Source of the DNA: Candidatus Bipolaricaulota bacterium
GTDB taxonomy: Bacteria > Bipolaricaulota > Bipolaricaulia > RBG-16-55-9 > DRXL01
NCBI GenBank assembly: GCA_026414955.1
Contig: JAOAIA010000031.1
Coordinates: forward strand, 1 to 16,629
Direction: 5' to 3'
Length of the DNA: 16,629 nt
Both the position numbers and the translations under genes were made by a program. Under the pieces are notes generated by a model that saw nothing but the letters and a program-made list of their open reading frames with translations, had not been told where the DNA came from and ran no database searches. Of this stretch, positions 12,150-16,629 are shown one piece after another (position 1 is the first letter of the stretch; each line of letters opens with the position of its first letter).

Positions 12150-15100
12150 GTCGCACATCAAGCAGCGCCGGGCTTCGGAGATCGCCTCTTCAGCTGTATA
12201 GCCAAGCTCGACTTCACGGAAGCCTCCCAGACGCTCCTGCACTTTGAGAGTGCGAATGGGCACGCGGGGACGCTCGCCCTCCTCAAGCTCAAAGGGCGCG
12301 TCTTCGTGGGGATCGATGAGCGTCTCGGAGATGTCACCGTCACCGCCGAGATAGATATCTATCGAGCTAGCAGCCCGCCGCCCAGCGGCAATCGCTTCGA
12401 TCACCGACGCTGGCCCGGTCACGACATCACCCCCAGCGAAGACCCCCGGCCGCTCGGTCATCAGCGTATCGGGGTCTACGACAAGCGTGTTCCATTTGGT
12501 CTGTCTCAGCCCAAAACCCTCTGGGATCTCAGGCACTTCGCCGATCGCCGAGATGACTCGGTCTACAGAGAGACTGAACTCGCTGCCGGGAATGGGTTCG
12601 GGGTGGCGCCGCCCGCTGGAGTCTACCGGGCCAAGCCTCATGCGCACACAATCTAATCGAACAGATCCGTTCTCTTTGGTCATTTTAATAGGAGCCGTGA
12701 GAAACTCGATCTGCACGCCCTCGGCGAGCGCTTCGCGGACTTCTTCGGGGCTGGCGGGCATCTCTGTAGAGCTTCTTCTGTAAATAATGCGCACGTCTTT
12801 GGCACCCAAGCGCCGCGCCATGCGCGACGCGTCCAGGACTTCTTGATCGGCGTCGGATGCGGGCACTGTCGTCTTGGCTCCTAGGCGCAAGGCCGTGCGC
12901 GCGGCGTCTATCGCGGCATTGCCGCCACCGATAACAGCCACCCGCTCGCCCAGCTCCACGCGATAGCCCAACTTCACTCTTCTCAGAAAATCAATGCAGT
13001 CGAGCACGCCGACTTCGTCCTCCCCAGGGATGCCCAGCCTCATCCCACGATGCGCACCGAGCGCGAGGAAGACCGCGTCGAACTCGGCTAACTGTTCGAG
13101 CGATTCGATCTTGGTGCTCGTGATGATCTCGACGCCGAGGGCTTCGATCTCGGAGATCTCCGCGTCGAGAATGTCATGGGGCAGACGGTATTCAGGGATG
13201 CCGTAGCGCATCATGCCGCCGGGTTTTTCAAATGCTTCAAAGACCGTGACAGAATGCCCTTTGCGCGCGAGATAGTACGCGGCGGTCAAGCCCGCGGGGC
13301 CGCTCCCGACAATCGCCACGCGCTTGCCTGTGGGGAGGCTGCGCTTTATGTTCAGCTTCCAGCGCCCGTCATCGCGCTCAGCCGCCGCGCGCTTGAGCGC
13401 TCTGATAGCAATCGCTTCGTCTACGAGGGCACGGCGACACTTCGCTTCGCACGGATGGAAACAGACCAAGCCGCAGACCCACGGGAAGGGGATCTTCTCG
13501 CGGATGACTGCGTGAGCCTCTGCGAAGCGCCCCGCAGCAATGAGACGAATATAGCGTGGCACGTCGATCTCCGCAGGGCACGTGTGGCTGCACGGGGCCT
13601 TCACCAAGCCTTTGCAAACGGCCGCACGACAGTGCTTGCGCTTAATATGCTCTTCGTACTCTTCACGGAAGTAGCGCAAGGTCGTCAAGACGGGGTTCGG
13701 CGCCGTCTGGCCCAGGCCACAGAGCGAGCCGGCTTTCACAGATTTCGCCAGGCGCTCCAAGCGAGCTAAGTCCTCCATCTGCCCCTGCCCTTGAGCAATC
13801 TTTTCTAAGATAGTGAGCATTTGCTTCGTGCCTAATCGGCACGGTGCACATTTGCCGCACGACTCTTTTTGCGTGAAGTCCAAAAAATAGCGAGCGATAT
13901 CAATCATGCATGTATCTTCGTCCATGACGACCATACCGCCGCTGCCCATCATTGAGCCGAGCGCAGTCAGCGAATCGAAGTCTACCGGGGTGTTCATCAG
14001 CCCCACGGGGATGCAGCCGCCCGAAGGCCCACCCGTCTGCACCGCTTTCAGGCGCTTGCCTCCTGGGACACCACCGCCGATCTCGTAGATAATCTGAGCG
14101 AGCGTCGCGCCCATAGGGACTTCGACCAGCCCGCAGTTGTTGACCTTCCCCGTCAGCGAGAAGATCGCTGTGCCCTTGCTCTGCTCCGTGCCGATCTGAG
14201 CGTACCAGTCAGCGCCATTCTTGATAATATGTGGGACGCTGGCGTAGGTCTTGACGTTATTAATAACCGTGGGCCTGCCCCACAGGCCGGACTCTACGGG
14301 ATAGGGCGGCCTAGGTCTGGGCATCCCGCGCCGGCCCTCAATGGACGCGATGAGCGCCGTCTCCTCCCCGCAGACAAAAGCCCCGGCCCCTTCAAAGATC
14401 TCGATGTCGAAATCGAAACTGCTACCAAAGATATTCTTGCCCAGCAAGCCGCGCTCACGAGCCTGAGCCAGAGCCACACGGAGACGTTTCACTGCCAAGG
14501 GGTACTCGGCGCGCACATAGATAAACCCTCTTCGTGCGCCCACGGCATACGCAGCGATCAGCATCCCCTCGAGCACGGCGTGCGGGTCGGCTTCTAAGAT
14601 CGAGCGATCCATGAACGCCCCAGGATCGCCTTCGTCGGCATTGCAGATAAGATATTTCTCGCTGCCGGGCGCTTGGCGACAGAGTTCCCATTTGACCCCC
14701 GTGGGGAAGCCCGCGCCGCCGCGCCCGCGCAAGCCAGAGCGCTTCACCTCAGCACAGACCTGCTCCGGCGTCATCTCCAAGAGCGCCCGACGTGCTGCTT
14801 GATAACCTCCGCAAGCGAGATAGTCTTCGATCACTTCGGGGTCTATATGCCCGCAGTTGTGCAAGATTATCCGCGTCTGCTTTTTGTAGAAGGGGATCTC
14901 GCGATAGTAGGGCATGGGCTGACCCGTCTGCGGGTCGCGATAGAAGAGCCGTTCCACGACGCGGCCTTCTCGCAAAGCCGTAGCGATCTCTGGGGCGTCC
15001 TCCGGCTGGACGCCGGAGTAGAAAAGACCTTCCGGCTCACAGATCACGATTGGGCCGCGCTGACAGAAGCCGTGACAGCCCGTGCGCTTGAGCTGCACCC

Positions 15101-15209
15101 CAAGGCTGTGGTGCTTGATCTCGTGAGCGAGTGCTGTGTAGAGCCGATCCGATCCCGCAGAAAGACAGCCCGTCCCTTGACAGACATGCACGCGGTGTTC
15201 GGCCTTCAT
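12135..15209 (-). CDS. NuoF-like NADH module fused to GltD/NfnB-like NADPH oxidoreductase
   Basis: This 1024-residue flavoprotein probably is the electron-distributing subunit of the formate dehydrogenase. Residues 1-95 form a thioredoxin-like [2Fe-2S] domain (Cys10, 15, 45, 49). Residues 110-520 are the NuoF/HydB module with the FMN and NADH site GRGGAGFPTG (162-171), NADEGDPGAF (190-199) and a [4Fe-4S] site CGKCAPC (451-457) plus Cys497. Residues 525-1020 are the GltD/NfnB module: eight cysteines for two [4Fe-4S] clusters (527, 532, 540, 544, 579, 583, 587, 591), FAD loop GSGPAG (635-640), NADP loop GGGNAA (761-766), YRR (810-812) and the FAD-closing GVFAGGD (922-928). A 25-residue unit after the NADP loop is duplicated. 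A strong AAGGAGG precedes the ATG, which overlaps the NuoE stop by one base (TGATG). The reaction partners are inferred, not seen. Confidence 0.9.
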   Translation of the reverse strand: MKAEHRVHVCQGTGCLSAGSDRLYTALAHEIKHHSLGVQLKRTGCHGFCQRGPIVICEPEGLFYSGVQPEDAPEIATALREGRVVERLFYRDPQTGQPMPYYREIPFYKKQTRIILHNCGHIDPEVIEDYLACGGYQAARRALLEMTPEQVCAEVKRSGLRGRGGAGFPTGVKWELCRQAPGSEKYLICNADEGDPGAFMDRSILEADPHAVLEGMLIAAYAVGARRGFIYVRAEYPLAVKRLRVALAQARERGLLGKNIFGSSFDFDIEIFEGAGAFVCGEETALIASIEGRRGMPRPRPPYPVESGLWGRPTVINNVKTYASVPHIIKNGADWYAQIGTEQSKGTAIFSLTGKVNNCGLVEVPMGATLAQIIYEIGGGVPGGKRLKAVQTGGPSGGCIPVGLMNTPVDFDSLTALGSMMGSGGMVVMDEDTCMIDIARYFLDFTQKESCGKCAPCRLGTKQMLTILEKIAQGQGQMEDLARLERLAKSVKAGSLCGLGQTAPNPVLTTLRYFREEYEEHIKRKHCRAAVCKGLVKAPCSHTCPAEIDVPRYIRLIAAGRFAEAHAVIREKIPFPWVCGLVCFHPCEAKCRRALVDEAIAIRALKRAAAERDDGRWKLNIKRSLPTGKRVAIVGSGPAGLTAAYYLARKGHSVTVFEAFEKPGGMMRYGIPEYRLPHDILDAEISEIEALGVEIITSTKIESLEQLAEFDAVFLALGAHRGMRLGIPGEDEVGVLDCIDFLRRVKLGYRVELGERVAVIGGGNAAIDAARTALRLGAKTTVPASDADQEVLDASRMARRLGAKDVRIIYRRSSTEMPASPEEVREALAEGVQIEFLTAPIKMTKENGSVRLDCVRMRLGPVDSSGRRHPEPIPGSEFSLSVDRVISAIGEVPEIPEGFGLRQTKWNTLVVDPDTLMTERPGVFAGGDVVTGPASVIEAIAAGRRAASSIDIYLGGDGDISETLIDPHEDAPFELEEGERPRVPIRTLKVQERLGGFREVELGYTAEEAISEARRCLMCDLEQN

Positions 15210-15640
15210 CAGGGCCTCCTTGTGTCAAAGAGTTCGGCGGCTTTCTGTGGCGTCAATCGTCCGTGCACTTGATCGTTGAGGACCAAACAAGGAGCCAGAG
15301 CGCACGCCCCAATGCACGCCACAGTCTCCAGCGTGTACGAGAGATCGGCCGAGGTCTGCCCCTCTTCTAAGCCCAGCTTCTTCTTGACCGTAGCGAGCAC
15401 ACGTGCCCCCCCGCGCACGTGGCAGGCCGTCCCACGACAGACCATGACGCGCTGACGCCCAGAGGGCGTCAGCCGAAACTGCGCGTAGAACGTCGTGACG
15501 CCATAGACTTTGCTCTCCGGGATGCGCAGCTTACGCGCGATCTCCCGTAGAGCTTCTCGTGACAGATAGCCCTGTTCAGCTTGTGCTCTTTGCAAGAGCG
15601 GGATCAGCGTGCCCCAAGCACGCTCGCGCGCTGCTGCCAT
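15209..15640 (-). CDS. NuoE/HydC-like [2Fe-2S] subunit
   Basis: This 143-residue thioredoxin-fold ferredoxin subunit partners NuoF-type flavoproteins in Complex I, bifurcating hydrogenases and NAD-linked formate dehydrogenases. The four cluster ligands are visible as CRGTAC (Cys68, Cys73) and CIGAC (Cys109, Cys113). The N-terminal helical part ends in ESKVYGVTTFYAQFRL, the usual NuoE motif. The frame is open upstream to 15718, inside the preceding gene. The ATG at 15640 comes 10 bases after that gene's stop and follows a purine-rich AAGGGTGAG, and gives the normal NuoE N-terminus. It is one base overlapped with the NuoF-GltD fusion, so both are co-translated and very likely form one complex. 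Confidence 0.93.
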   Translation of the reverse strand: MAAARERAWGTLIPLLQRAQAEQGYLSREALREIARKLRIPESKVYGVTTFYAQFRLTPSGRQRVMVCRGTACHVRGGARVLATVKKKLGLEEGQTSADLSYTLETVACIGACALAPCLVLNDQVHGRLTPQKAAELFDTRRP

Positions 15641-15650
15641 GCTCTCACCC

Positions 15651-16629
15651 TTAGTACTCTCCAAGCTCTCTCTTGAATGTCTCACAGAGCGTCTTGCTCC
15701 AATTGTCGAGTGCCGCAAGCTTGCCGAAGAAGAAGCGCAACACCGGCGGCTCCTCCACGAACTTCAAGCCCTTCACCAGATCACGGTGCTTGTAGAGCCA
15801 ACTGATGCGATCTACCGCGTATTCGATATGTGAGATCGTGTAGACCCGTCGAGGAACAGCGATGCGCGTCAGCTCTAAATCAGCTAAGATCTCTTTGCCC
15901 GTCTTGGGATCGCGATCGGTTGAGATCGTGCCGCGCTCCATCGTGCGGATCCCCGAAGCCAGATAGACGGCCGCTGATAGTGCCCCAGCGGGATACTGAT
16001 TCTGGGGGATGTGGGGCAAAAAGCGCATGGCATCTAAGTGACACGCCAAGCCTCCTGGTGGCGTGACCACGGGGACGCCGTGCTCTAACAGTCTATGGGC
16101 GAAGTACTTCACTTGTTCGACGGCGCAGCCAGCGACTTCGGGAGCGACCATCTCCCGCAGCCCGATGGCCATCGCCTCGACTTCTTTGACCGACATGCCC
16201 CCATACGTTAAGAAGCCTTCATAGACCGGGAGCCAGTCTCGCAGTTGCAGATAGTACTTCTCGTTGTTGGTGGCGATCATGCCCCCGCGCACGCATGTGT
16301 TCTTGCGCGCGCTCATGTAATAGATATCGGCGAGCGCGCACATCTCTTTAATAATTTGGGCGACACTCTTCTGCGCATAGCCTTGCTCGCGCTGCCGGAT
16401 GAGATAGGCGTTCTCGCTGAGGAGGCTCCCGTCGAGCACGAATAAGAGCCCGTGCTTGTCGCAGATCTGCCGCACTTGCCGCATGTTCTCTAACGAGAAC
16501 GGCTGCCCGCCTAAGAGATTGGTCGTGGCCTCCATGCGCACGTAGGCGATCTTCTCCGGCCCGTATTTCTTGATGACGTCTTGGAGCTTCTGAATATCTA
16601 TATTGCCCTTGAAGGGGTGGGTGCTCTGA
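15651..16629 (-). CDS. Tryptophanase/tyrosine phenol-lyase family beta-eliminating lyase (5' end outside window)
   Basis: This PLP enzyme family splits tryptophan or tyrosine into pyruvate, ammonia and indole or phenol. The minus-strand frame is open to the window edge, so the N-terminus is missing. The GTG at 16541 is internal, because conserved family sequence (PFKGNIDIQKLQ, GPEKIAYVRMEATTN) continues upstream of it. Landmarks are ATTNLLGGQPFSLENMR, ENAYLIRQRE, the Schiff-base Lys in MSARKNTCVRGG, VYEGFLTYGG, PHIPQNQYPAGAL, SGIRTMERGTIS and IPRRVYTISH. Two positions differ from characterised enzymes: the Arg of the DATR/DSAR motif (Arg217/230) is Leu (DGSL, codon at 16422-16424), and GGHA reads GGLA. 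The ending FVEEPPVLRFFFGKL is closer to a less-studied branch of this family. Substrate is uncertain. It precedes NuoE by 10 bases, so it is in the redox operon. Confidence 0.88.
   Translation of the reverse strand, partial: QSTHPFKGNIDIQKLQDVIKKYGPEKIAYVRMEATTNLLGGQPFSLENMRQVRQICDKHGLLFVLDGSLLSENAYLIRQREQGYAQKSVAQIIKEMCALADIYYMSARKNTCVRGGMIATNNEKYYLQLRDWLPVYEGFLTYGGMSVKEVEAMAIGLREMVAPEVAGCAVEQVKYFAHRLLEHGVPVVTPPGGLACHLDAMRFLPHIPQNQYPAGALSAAVYLASGIRTMERGTISTDRDPKTGKEILADLELTRIAVPRRVYTISHIEYAVDRISWLYKHRDLVKGLKFVEEPPVLRFFFGKLAALDNWSKTLCETFKRELGEY

Noticed and set aside
14673..15272. Plus-strand open frame of 199 codons opposite the NuoF-GltD fusion and the end of NuoE
   Set aside because: It has no domain signature and lies over conserved minus-strand NuoF sequence.
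1..16629. CRISPR arrays, insertion sequences, integrases and phage genes
   Set aside because: I looked for regularly spaced repeats, transposase or integrase motifs and terminal inverted repeats and saw none.

Overview
The window comes from the chromosome of a moderately GC-rich bacterium. It shows TTGACA/TATAAT-type promoters, canonical Shine-Dalgarno sites, a bacterial SRP RNA and an infB-ylxP-rbfA-lexA-recA run of housekeeping genes. Amino-acid breakdown genes and a NAD(P)-linked formate dehydrogenase suggest an anaerobic or fermentative, possibly acetogenic, lifestyle. The overall feel is of a deep-branching, uncultured lineage such as Bipolaricaulota (Acetothermia/OP1), but that is a low-confidence impression because no phylogenetic marker was aligned.

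Layout. Bases 1-1923 (+) hold the 3' part of infB, then ylxP (DUF503) and rbfA, a translation/ribosome-maturation group. Bases 1970-3792 (+) are a lexA-recA SOS operon. Its promoter has a palindrome in the spacer that looks like a new LexA operator. After a hairpin-rich intergenic stretch come an SDR-type L-threonine 3-dehydrogenase and a classical short-chain dehydrogenase (3931-5794, +). An HDAC-like deacetylase and a zinc-ribbon MscL channel lie on the minus strand (5853-7153). A divergent promoter pair then drives mscL one way and tRNA-Ser(GGA) the other. The tRNA is followed by a large imperfect hairpin, an unlabelled SRP (4.5S-type) RNA and a class I aminotransferase (7571-8785). This reads like one transcription unit.

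The rest (8788-16629) is one minus-strand operon. In transcription order it holds a tryptophanase/tyrosine phenol-lyase relative (5' end outside the window), a NuoE-like subunit, a 1024-residue fusion of a NuoF-like NADH module to a GltD/NfnB-like NADPH module, a DUF4258 toxin, a YgiT-type zinc-finger antitoxin, and a NuoG-like-headed formate dehydrogenase catalytic subunit. The three redox proteins together look like a soluble, multi-cofactor, probably electron-bifurcating formate dehydrogenase able to exchange electrons among formate, NAD(H), NADP(H) and ferredoxin. It would be related to the Bfu/Stn group of bifurcating enzymes. This cluster is the most interesting content of the window.

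A second theme is regulatory. Five genes have a -10 hexamer only 6-10 bases before the start codon and no ribosome binding site, so leaderless mRNAs are likely common in this organism.
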